A stretch of DNA of 64,000 nucleotides, from the NCBI GenBank assembly GCA_963693305.1, contig OY855911.1, positions 32,505,439 through 32,569,438 on the forward strand, given 5' to 3'. This stretch comes from Meandrina meandrites. Lineage: Eukaryota; Cnidaria; Anthozoa; Scleractinia; Meandrinidae. The translations under genes and the position numbers were made by a program. Of the stretch, positions 24,623-45,200 are shown one piece after another. Every line of letters begins with the position of its first letter. Position 1 is the first letter of the stretch. Under the pieces are notes generated by a model, which saw nothing but the letters and a program-made list of their open reading frames with translations, did no database searches and was not told the DNA's origin.

Positions 24623-25472
24623 GTGGTCTGGAAAGACTCGTTTCCTAGGGGCTTTTATCACTTTTATAGAAAACTTTCGGCGGTTCGATTTCTGCCCGGC
24701 ACTTCGTTTTGCCCTGACTTACTGCCCCTGGGTTTTTTGATGCAAAATTACCATCGCTTGCACGCGTGAACACTTGACTCCAAAACATGATCAAATTTAT
24801 GAAGTTTGAAGTTTGGCAGAACGTAACGGCAACTTTCACGCAAAAAGGGCCGATTTCAGTCATGTCGAAATGGCGGAATTGGATATAGAAGACTTCTTCA
24901 GAGAAATTGATCCTGAACCGTGTTGATATGCATAGGCCTTTCGAGAGACTAAGTTCACTTCTAGTGTAAAGTTTCATCCGTACTTGTTTGTGGTGAAAAT
25001 TTTGAGTGCGATAGTTCAAGCAGGTTCAAGTAACGGTCTGCTAAACTTCAAATGTTTGCCACGTTTAACACCCAATTAGGTCATGTTTATGTGTCACATG
25101 TTCACAGTTAGTCCAAGCTATGGTCCTAGCTTTGGTCTCTAGGCGATCTCCTCTTCTCTCGAGCGAGCGCAAGGGCCTGGGAACGGGTAGCATAAAATCG
25201 GTAAGTGGGGGGTAGTGTTAAGTGGGGCTGAAGCGACGGTATTTCTTCAACCAATATTTCACCCTCAAGTTTGATTGCGCATTGGTGTGACGCAAGGGCC
25301 ATTTGTTTTCGTGTCAGTTCGGTCAAGACCGCCATCGACTCCGTTTCATCACTTTTTATGTCAGAGTTGATGTCTCCTCGTCGTCGTACATAAAGCATTT
25401 ACAGTTCCCTTTCCGCTGGATAAGGGAAACGCGGGCTCTGGGAACGAGATTAACTGCGCAGCCAAAAACGTA

Positions 25473-25968
25473 ATGCATCAGTCAATTCCAGCAGTGCCCA
25501 TCCCCCCCCCCCCCGGGGCATTTCCAAATGTTGTCCGTCCCGGGGGTGGGGCATTTGCGTACCTCGGGTTCACCCCCGGGCATTTGACGCGTGGTTTCAA
25601 AGCCGTGGAGTGAGTCACGTAGTCGTGATGGAGGCGTTTATAGGCCAAGACGTGGACTACATTGCAGATTAGCTAGTCCATGAAGGACTAGAGAAGCTCG
25701 TGGATGTTTTTAAAGGTATATTTTCTCAATTTTAGATATTTCTTCATTGCTAAGAAGCAACAACTTGTATTATATTCTTATATCACCTATCGAGAGATTG
25801 AAAACAATCAACCCGGGGAGCGGGGCATTTGCCCGGTTCCTTCATCCCCACCCCGGGGAATTTGCCATTTTTTTTTTTTTTTCAAGAATTGCTAATGCCT
25901 GGGGGTTAGCCCGGGGGGGGGGGGGGGGGGGGGGGCGAGATGGGCACTGCTGGAATTGAGTGATGCAT
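25473..25968. mobile_element. MITE with internal C- and G-tracts
   Basis: The ends ATGCATCAGTCAATTCCAGC and, at the right, GCTGGAATTGAGTGATGCAT are inverted repeats that continue through AGTGCCCATC, then a C-tract at the left and a G-tract at the right. CGGGGCATTTGCC is repeated inside. No coding potential is seen. Confidence 0.7.
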
Positions 25969-27027
25969 AAATTATAAAAGACTTATCAATACAAGGGAAT
26001 GTTTCACAACAGCTTGTTTTTCATCCTGCTGAGAGAAGCTCTGACTTTCTCCCAGAGATGATGATGATGATGATGACAATAAAATTAATATTAATGCAAC
26101 GTAGAACCGATTCAATCTTGACAGCAATACTTTCATATTTTATCTTGACAGAATACTCACAAGAATGTGTACAAGAGTAGATTATAAATTTTACACATAA
26201 AAGAAGAAAACATAAAATTGCTTAAATTTACAAGCCCATAAAATTTTATACAGACTCAAATGCGACAAATGGAGCTCTTTCTACAGCCATGCGGGGAAAT
26301 GGCCTTCGGCACAAGGTATGAGAAACGTATTTTACATTATTTAAATATTAATTATGGTACTGTCAGTATAAATACAGTGTTCAGTACCACGTTGACGCCT
26401 AATAGGATTCGTTCAAATTTTAATCCCCTGCAAATGATTACCATCACTTATTTATGGTGCCTCGCTATTTGGTACAAAAGTGTATTAACATTGTTGAAAT
26501 GCACATTTGCAGTGCAGTGTCCTTAAAAATTTCTTGTTTTGGAAGAATTCATATACATTGCAAAATAAAACAGCACCTTTTACATTCCTAAAAACAGAGC
26601 ACAAACTTTAATGGCATATACAAGCAAAGCGAGCCCCACCTAAAAAGAACCTGAAAAATGTAAGAAAGTGTACCTAAAATTCTTTGTGAAATAAATAGCA
26701 CAATGATACTGCATGTAAGTTCATTTTTAGTTTTTATCGCTGGCTTTACTTGCAAATGCCTTTAAATACTGTACTTTTGTCTGGTCAACAGTAGTTGCTT
26801 GGGCATGGTTTTGTACACGAGTTTCAGAAAGTAAAACTTAAGACTTCGAACAGAATGGCAACCCTGTGTACTCTGAAAATACACACAAACATCTCCATAT
26901 CAACTTGATTTCAATGCTATTTACAAAAAAAAAACCCAAAACAATTGTGCTCTTTTTTACAATGATTAATTCCAGTGCAGGCTCTATGGACAGAAAGTTT
27001 ATATTAATTATAATTGTCAGTTCTCAT

Positions 27028-35595
<8,568 letters not shown>

Positions 35596-36253
35596 GATTA
35601 TAAAATCTCCGATTAGATGAACCCGAAGGATCACCGGACCATTACATCTCCGTCGTCAGCTTATATTCAACATGGAGAGTTGCTTTCAAGCCACCTTACG
35701 CCGAAAAGTGATTTGTGGGAATGGTCCTGAAACTGCACACTTCTCCGGTCATTTAGGGCTAAATTAATTGTTGTTTGCTTCAGGAGTTCCTGTAGATGAT
35801 GCCAGACCGCCGATCAAATAGTTCCAAGTGCAAAAACAGCCGTTTTAAGCAACGGAAAAAGAGTCAAAGGCAAATGACACTCAAAATTCACAATGGCGCT
35901 TGCTACTGCAGGCATGTGCTGTTTAGGGGGCCCCCAACGAAGTTTGTTCAATTTGTTAGCCAATGGCAACGGTGACGAAACAATCCGAAGTGGTGGCGAC
36001 GCCTTCCGAAGTCTTGACGTCTTTTGGGCGATAGAATGGATTTCGGCGGATAATTTCATGACTGAAGCGAAATATAGATGGCCTTATTTCTATGACTGTC
36101 TGCGAATCTTTTTTCACCCTTATAAAGTTTATTCAGGTATTCAAATCTATTTACTAATGCTGCTAAACACGAAAAAACGAAGATACACCGAAGACAGCCA
36201 CAACCATTGGGACCATTGGTCAGCGGACTTCCACAAAATCGCGGGAATTCAAG
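35596..36253. promoter_or_regulatory. divergent promoter region of GSK3 and MRE11
   Basis: 658 bp separate the GSK3 start codon (minus strand) from the MRE11 start codon (plus strand), so both 5' UTRs and a shared or abutting promoter must lie here. A CCAAT box is present at 35960-35964. No TATA box is obvious, as is usual for housekeeping genes. A plus-strand ATG-initiated frame from 35893 runs through this region. Confidence 0.7.
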
Positions 36254-39200
36254 ATGGCGGTCCAGTAAGAGCTTTTGCAGAATTTTTTGGTTTTCGACAT
36301 TTTGTTGGCCCAAATTACTTATTTATGTTTTGCTTTATTCGCAGACAAGGGGAGGAAGATGCTGTAAATACTATGACTATTCTTGTTGGTGAGTATATCG
36401 TAGTCCTTTGCTGGCACCCTTGCCCATTTTAGTTGTCATGAATATATCCGTCATAGCTAGGGTTACTTTTAGGAGTAGTTCAAGCTCGGTATAGTTATAA
36501 TCATTGTATGTTATTGCGTTTTTTTTAGCAACAGACTGCCATCTTGGGTACATGGAAAAAGATCAGGTCCGAGGGAACGATTCACTGGTTACATTCGAGG
36601 AAATACTGCAAATAGCTAAAGACAAGAACGTGAGTTTGTGCAAATTATTTATTTGATCAGCAAAAGTTTTCTGAGAAGTACGTACGAAGCAGCTTAATTC
36701 CAAAGTCCTTGCGGCTTTTACGTTTATGCGAAAAAAATATGAGATGTACTTTCGCAAGTAATTTGCTGCATCAAGTATGCCAATCCCAGGTAAATGGGGG
36801 GGGGGGGGGGGGGGGGGTGTTGGTGGGTGTTGGTGGGAGGTCCTGAATATTTCACGCTCTCAATTTTGCCAAACAGTCCATGGTGGTACATCCAGAAGGT
36901 ATACCCGAGATTTATAATTTTGTCATCACTTACCAGTTGGTTGGAAGATGTAGTGGTGTAATGCATTGGACTCTGGATTGGTCAGTCTGGGTTGGAGCCC
37001 TGGCCGGGCCCTACATTGTGTTCTCGGGCAAGACACTTAATTCTCATGGTGCCTCTCTCCACCAAGGTGTATAAATGGGTACTGGCAAATTAACTGCTGG
37101 GGGTAACCCTGCGATGGACTAACATCCCATCCAAAGGGGATCGGAGTAGAAATACTCCTGGTCATGCTATGGAAACCAGGATAAGCTCTGGCCTGATGGG
37201 CCACTTGGCTCGTATGCAGACTTTACCTTTACCTTACTACCAGTTGGACAATGTGTTGGTATTGTAAGGATGGGATGCTAGTCCATTACAGGGTTACCCG
37301 CCAGTGTTATTTCACCAGTACCTGTTTATACACTATGAGAGTAAAGTGTCTTGCTTAAGAACACAACACAATGACCCTGGCCAGAGCTAGAACCTGGACG
37401 GCTCGATCCAGAGTCCAGGGCACTAACCATTAGGCCACCGCCTAATAGGGCTGAAATTGTAGGATAATTGTAAGGAAAGTTTATTATAAATTAGTTTGAT
37501 CACATCCTTCATTGTTTTAAAATGCCATTTTATATTTTCTTTTTTCATAAATAGGTGGATTTTATTCTACTTGGAGGAGACCTCTTTCATGAAAACAAAC
37601 CATCTCGGAAAACCTTGCACGGGACCATGGCACTGTTCAGAAAATATTGCCTGGGTGATAAGCCTTGTCAGTTAGAATTTCTCAGTGATCAGTCTGTGAA
37701 CTTTTCCAACTGCAGGTAATAAGATTAAAAGCTTCAAGAAAGTTCAAAGAAAATGCAGGTTCAAGAGCTGAGGAGAATGGGGAGAGGGCAGAGGATGTAC
37801 AGCTTCCAGGCTGTGTGTTTATTCTCATTTCTGCTCTCTCCCTTGGTGACTTCTTTAGTATAATTTGCTACACTGTGCAATGTTGCAACATTTTGAGATG
37901 AATCGACCAGACAGAGACTCATAAAAAAATCTGAGCCCTAGATGGGATTCGAACCCACGACCCTCTGAGTTCTAGAACGGATGCTCTTAAACCACTGAGC
38001 TACAGGAGACTCGATAGCGAGCAAGGGTTTTTTCATGTGGGTTAGACGTACAAACTGCATAATGCAGTGACACACAGTCGTATCACTAGTAACACATTAA
38101 TGGCCTAACTGCATCACGCAGTCACATTAATGGCAATAATGTCTCACCAACGACAAGACCATGCATCCATCCAACTATACCAGTTGCTGATATAACAATT
38201 AATACGAAACTAATGTAGATTTCACACCATAAATGGGTTAAATTTATGCTGGTCTTTTCATGACTCATGAATGCTCTCTGTGTCCAAGTTTAAAATACCA
38301 AAACAGCAATGTGTAATGTAATTCTGGTATTTTTCATCATTTCTCAGGTTTCCTGTGGTAAATTACGAGGATCCTAACTACAACATCTCCATTCCAGTGT
38401 TTTCCATTCATGGCAATCATGATGATCCTGCTGGGGTGAGAAATAATCACATTAACATGTTCATGCCTACTACAGGAAAAACCAGCATTTAAGAACCTAA
38501 AATTTAAGAACCAGTTATGCTGAAATGCTTAAGAACCTATTTAGCCTAAAAGTTTCAATTGGTTTGTATTTTACAAAAATGAAGGCACAGTTGAAAACAC
38601 ATGAAAAAAAATAGGTTCATGCTATACTTTAATAAGATAAATTTGCTGTATGGCTATCATGTAAACTGTATCCTGGGTAATTATTTAATACAGCAATATA
38701 TTCCATATCAAATATGCCCTTTAGTAGTTACCTGTGCTGATCGCTAGTGCCCCTATCCAAGTAAGTAATCTTAAATTCCACTAAATACCATTTCTTTAGG
38801 CTAAGTTGGAAAAATCTAAGTTCTTATACATGTTTTTTTGTACTCCAAGACACTATTACAGGCCTATATGATCCACCTTGTATAAAAATTGGCTATTGAG
38901 GTCACAGAGCATTCATTCCTGTTCTTATCGTGCAATTCAGATATCATAGCTGGGTTGAAAATAATTTTATTGCCAGGGTAGTGCATGTTACCAGTCTGGG
39001 ATGGAAGGAAATGCAATCATGTTAAAATAGATAACAGTTCAGATATAATTATTGCAGATTATAATTATAATTTTTTCTTCTGTAGGATGGGAACCTTTGC
39101 GCCCTTGACTTGCTCAGTGTGTGTGGGTTTGTCAATTACTTTGGTCGAGCTCCATCAATTGACGACATCACTGTGTCACCCATCTTGATGCAGAAGGGTC

Positions 39201-42200
39201 CTGTCAAGTTAGCCCTGTATGGTTTAGGATCCATCAGAGATGAACGTCTTCATAGAACATTTCTGAATCAGAATGTTAAGATGCTCATACCTAAGGAAGA
39301 TCCTGAATCTTGGTTCAATGTATTTGTTTTGCATCAGAACAGGCAAATGTTATTAATTTGAAATAATTAAAAATGTTTTAAAGATAGATGTGCCAGGGTA
39401 TTAAATATCAAAGGCAAGTTGTGCTCTTCTGAAGCACAAAGTGAAATGGAAGACAGGTTCTTGGCACCTAGGAAATAACAGTGGAATCTTGATTCCTGGC
39501 TCAGATTTTCTGAGCCAAAAATGATTTGCTTTAGTTGGTTGCATGAAAACTGCAATTTTACAGTCTGTGGTTTCTTGGACCAATTTTCATTTTCCTTGAA
39601 TGCTCAAGAAAACAGAATAACACTTTTTTATTTTACACTGCAATTTGTTAGAGGTGACTGTTTGAGTGAGGCAATGGTTAGTGACAGGTGAATTGCTGGA
39701 AACCACAGTTTGTCATTCCTGACCAGTCGTTGTACCAATACACACAAATATTGCCAAAATAGAAACTTTAATGGTTTATTTGATGTGTTTATTGGTCAGG
39801 AGTGTTTAAAAGAATAATTAAGAAAAAAAATAAAACTGTAACAGTATGATATCTGGCACATACAGTACTTTATAAGAAATGCCAGTGATAAAATCTCTTC
39901 TTCATTTTCTTTGCTGTGAGTAACAATTATTTTCCTCCAAAGAGAGCAATTATTCCAGAGAAAATGGTATAGTTTATATCAAACCATATAATTTTGTGGT
40001 CATTGCATTGGTTGTTTTAAAGCATTATTGGCATTGCTTCCTTAATTTACCTTTATTTTATACTTTTAGGTCAAAGCATGGCTCAACTAACTACATTCCA
40101 GAGAAGTTCCTGGCTGATTTTCTTAATCTTGTAATATGGGGACATGAACATGAGTGCATTATCGATCCCAAGAATGCAGAGGACCCAGACCTTACATTTT
40201 ACATCAGCCAACCTGGCTCAAGTGTGGCAACTTCCCTCTGTGAAGGAGAATCGAAAACTAAGTAGGTTTTTGGTTTTGATCACCACATTACCTTAATAAT
40301 TTATGCACAGGACCATGCAACCACTGTACGTGCAGAACAAAACAAACCCAGCTACAAGAATTGATCGCCATTATTGTTAGCATAGTCATTATAATTGTTG
40401 TTGACACCACCAATGCTGCTGCTGCTTCTTCTATCATCATCATCGTCGTCGTTGTCGTCATCATCGTCGTCATCGTCATCCTGACCTCATCATCATCATC
40501 ATCATCATCGTCATCACTTGCATGTCAATCACTATCTTATTATTGTTTTTATTGTCGCAGGCATGTAGGAGTTCTCGAAGTAAGAGAGAATCAGGTGTTT
40601 CGAATGACAAAGGTTAAACTGGAAACTGTGCGCCCTTTTTACATGGAAGATGTTGTTCTAAAAGATACTGACATTGACCCCACTCAGGAAGATATGGTGA
40701 TGGCCTTCCTAGTAAATAAGGTAGGTAGTGAGTCTTTGTGACCCATTTACAGATGTAGCATGAAATAACTTGGGAGTATCGTTACTCCTCCTGGATGAGA
40801 TGCTAATCCTTCCGACTATTCAGTCAGGGTGCCCTTTTTGATACCCATTATTTCATCAAGAATCCCAACCAGGGCCCAGACCTGGACCACTTTGATCAGA
40901 GTCCAATCTGCAACATGTCTCCCACTCTTAAGGAGGCTCACAATGGTTTCCAGCTCTTGAACTTTGATGGGTCAGTACTACAAATTGTTATCAGTTGCTA
41001 CCACATTAAGTATATCAAACAAACTTCCGATCATCACTCAACAAGTTGTAGCCATTTTCATGACGTCATTAGTTACCAGTCTAGCCTATTAAAAACACCC
41101 TTAATTTTGCCTTTAAGTGCTTATAACTCAAAAACAGGCACGGTGACCCCCATTTTTTATTATTGAATAATGATCAGCATGTTGAGATGCAAGTTTTTGC
41201 AAAGTTAAAAAAAATTTCTATCTAGCAGTTTCAGAGCCACCTTAAATTTCCGAAAATTTAAGGTGGCTCTGAAACTGCTAGTCATAGATAGAAATTTTTT
41301 TAACTTTGCAAAAACTTGCATCTCAACATGCTGATCATTATTCAATAATAAAAAATGAGGTCACCGTGCCTGTTTTTGAGTTATAAGCACTTAAAGGCAA
41401 AATTAAGGGTGTTTTTAACAGGCTAACCTGTTGCTATGGTAACCAATGATGTCATTGAAATAGCTACAACTTGTTCAGCAATGATTGGACATTTGTTCGA
41501 TATCATTATTTTAACAGCAAATGATAATGATTTGTAGTACTGACCCATCAAAGTTTAAAGGAGCTCTGTCACGGGGATTTCGTAGATTTTTGGCCTAAAC
41601 TGTTCTGAAATTAGTGGTAGGCAACTTAACCCATGAAAATCACTACCTTTGAACATCTAAAGGAAGATATAACCTTAAATTTACATGTATATGTGGATAG
41701 AAATCTAACTACGGCTATAAAATATCGATTTTGTTGAAGACGTGCGGAAACAACTTGAAAAGTTTAGCTAAACTTTTCAAGTTGTAATCCATTTCCATCG
41801 TAGCCATCTGCAGCTAAAGACGCTTGTTAACAATTTCGGTGCTCTAATACAGCAATTGTTAATAAAAATGGACTATTATTTTTTGGTTTCCTTGGACACA
41901 AATATAAATTTTGACTGTTCAAAAATCTGTTAAAATCCGTGACAGAGCCCCTTTAAGAACTGGAAAAGTGCTGGAAACCATTGTGAGCATCCTTAAGTTA
42001 TTTAATTATTGAAACCACTTCTTAGTGTTTTATTGCTCAACAATATCTGAGAATAACCTATGACGGAGTAGTATTGATCCCATCCATGATAGTGTAACAA
42101 AACACTTTATGCTACAGAAACTAAAGTTGAGCGCACATGCTGTACATAACAATCACTTGATGACCTGAAGGCAAGTTATCACTCCCTTCTGTTCTGAGTA

Positions 42201-45200
42201 TTGCCATTAGAGTATTGTGGCCTTGTTTCCTGTTTTGCAGGTGGAACAGTTGATTGAGAAGGCTGAACGTGAGCACACTGGTAATCCTCGGCAACCAGAC
42301 AAGCCCCTCATTAGGTTACGGGTAGGTTGTTTTTTTTTTTACTTACCAGTAATAATAATTTGTACTTTCAAGAACCTGATTGCTACTTTTGAATTCCAGT
42401 TGGCTCTGACTGTGAATGAATGCTCTGAAACAACTTTACATCTTGGCCTGAACAAGACATAGACAAGAACACATTCCTCTCAAGTCCATTTTCAACTATG
42501 GAAACTACTCAATAAAGACATCTTTTATTCTTCTTTATCATTTTTATTGCTGAATGTGATGTATGCCAGAATGGACATAACTGATATGAAGCCAATATAT
42601 ATTGTGGTTCAATTTTATCCTTGGTTCAAATTTTATTTTCCTTTGTTTTAAACTCATTACCATGCATTTACCGTGCCCAAAAACAAGGGAAAATAAAATT
42701 TGAACCAAGGCTTAAACTGAACCACAGCATGTACACATGACAGTTACAAGGTCCTGATAAACTAATTAATGCTGAGCACTCCTATTTTTATGTCGGCAGG
42801 TGGATTATAGTGAGGGATTCACAGCATTTAACATCCGAAGATTTGGACAACAATTTGTTGACAGAGTTGCCAATCCAAAAGATCTTTTACTTTTCCACAG
42901 GAATAAAGGACAAAGCAAAACAGGTTTTTAGTAATAGTGGACTTTCATTTTTCTCCTACCTTTTTTGCCTGGACAAATTGTTGAATTGCCCTCAACTGAA
43001 AACTTTAGGAATTGCTTATTTAATAGAACCTCCATTTATTATGAGATAAAATAAAATTACAGCAGTCAGTCTGTCACTGTGATTTTTTTGATTGAGGTCT
43101 TCTGAGTTTTGTATATTTTATTGTGATAGATAAAAAGGCAGGTCAGGAAGAAATTGAAGTCCCTCACCTCCGTCCTGAGGTACTTGACACCATAAGAATG
43201 GAAGATTTGATCAAAGATTACCTGACTTCAAAGGAGAAGGTATGTACCAGATCTGTAATACAATTATAAAATGTAGTACATTTCTTTTAGTCTCTAATTT
43301 TTGTCACGATTACAGTGAATACCATACTGGTATTAGAGTTGGATGTTTGTATTTACAATATTTTTTACTTGGCATGTTTTTTGCCTTTACTAATATTGTA
43401 AAGTGCCATTGGACTTAATGGAATTTGGTGCTATATATTGAATGTTATTTATTACTATTATTATTATTTATTATTATTATTCTGAGCTCCAGTCAAATCT
43501 CCCATAAGTAGACAGCATCAGAACAGGAAGAGAGTGTCTAGGTGTCTCTTAATTTGTCAGATTGTATCAAATTTTTTAATTACATTTCAGTCTTTGCAGC
43601 TACGCATTCTAACAGAGGGGAGAATGGCTCAGGCCTTGCGAGAGTTTGTCGAGAAGGATGAAAAAGAAGCTATATCCTCGCTGGTTAAGTGGCAATTAGA
43701 TCAAGCACAGAAACACTTAAAGACACGTCGGAACATCCAAGAAGATAATATTGAGGGTGAAGTACTAAAGCACACAGAACAAATACGACAGAAAGAAGAA
43801 GGAAGTGAAGACAACGATGCAGAAGATATAAGAAAGGTATTCAAATTATAGCACAAATAAGAAAAACAAAATGTGAACGCTAGAATAACCAATCAGGTGT
43901 GAGACATATAAATCATAAAAAGTCTGCACTCGAGCCTATGGTGGCCCATCAGGCTGGATCTTATCCCAGCTTCTGTTTACTAGCATAAAGTGACAAGAAG
44001 TATTTTTACTCACGATTTTTAATGGTTTTGTTTACTCCTTAGTTTTATTAATTTTAGTTATTGAGAAGAGATATCAAACACACAAGACATTGTTTTATCA
44101 CATTTTGTTAACCAAAAGTACTTCTAAATCACTGTGTGTTATATTTTAAACTCTCATCTTGGTGTTTGGAAAGGTGATGAAACACACTCTCTCTCATGTT
44201 TGATATACATAACAAACAAATTGGTTGTAAATTCATTTTGTTAAATTGAAGTTGTCTTGGTATTAAAATTAATGTAAGGTCCTAGAGGAATCACGTGCTA
44301 GCCAACGGAGCAATGATCATGACGATGTTGACATGAGTGGAAGTGGTGACGAAGATGAGACATCAAGGCCAAGTACTAGCAAAGGTAAAAAATGATAATC
44401 AAGCTTTGCACTGTTAAAAGGGCTCAAAACAGTGCTGTACAGGTTATGGAAATCATGGAATTTTAGAATTTCATTTTCAAGGCCTGGAAAGTCACAGAAT
44501 CTAAGTGTAGGCCATGGAAAGTCATGGAATTTCAAAAGCTCAAAAGAGTATGAACCCTATGGTCATCTTATTCTCCTGCTGGGCAAACAACCTGACTGTA
44601 TACCCACTTGCCTGACATGCCAGGACCCCAGCAAGTCATCCTTCAACTAAATCACGAAAAGTTAATGATTTAGTATTCACCACTGGTGAAAGGCAAAAGA
44701 TTCCGTATCAATTGTCAACATCATTCATTTAGGGAGACGAGGCCGCGGTGATGCTGCAAACACATCCACCAGAGGAACAGGTGAAGGGCGTGGCAGGGGA
44801 AGAGGCAGAGGAAGGGGAAGAGGTGGGCGTGGCAGAGGAAGAGCAGCAGCTCAAGCTGCTGCCAACACTTCACGGAGTATCATGGATTGTAAGTTAATGG
44901 CCAAGTAATCAAAGATAACTAAAAATCAAATTATTTTCAATTGCTTTCTATGATGTCCACTTTTTGTGTACATGTATGCTATTTTACTTATCGCTGATTT
45001 CTTTTACAATGAATAATAATATTTATAATAATGCATATCATGTTTTTTAGCATTTAGTTCAGCTTCCAAGAAAAGACGACAGCAAAGCAAAGAGGAGGTA
45101 ATAACAATGTTAGGACTATGTGTCATCTTAAACTGTGTGTCCACATTATGTTACAGTAAAAAAAAATGTTGCTAGGTAGATTCCAGAAATCATTTAACAG

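Larger units (their letters stand above)
23383..27027. other. intergenic region upstream of LINE to GSK3 3' end
   Basis: No supported gene. Contains the TTATAAGCCCC repeat copy at 24278-24455, the hairpin at 24531-24622, the G/C-tract element at 25473-25968 and a (ATG)n run near 26057. The right end (about 26100-27027) should include the GSK3 3' UTR, but no clear polyadenylation signal was identified. Confidence 0.5.

Noticed and set aside
24884..24940. Short plus-strand frame starting MAELDIEDFFREIDPEP
   Set aside because: Only 18 codons to a stop, no splice donor before the stop and no further exons; could be an old gene or transposon fragment, but cannot be supported.
35893..36432. Long plus-strand open frame as a separate gene in the GSK3/MRE11 spacer
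   Set aside because: The part after 36345 is MRE11 exon 2 and intron 2, and the upstream part has no recognisable domain. Kept only as a possible alternative MRE11 start.
37931..38013. Functional tRNA gene on the minus strand
   Set aside because: A and B boxes are good, but the anticodon stem does not pair and the acceptor stem pairs only partly; a tRNA-derived SINE head fits better.
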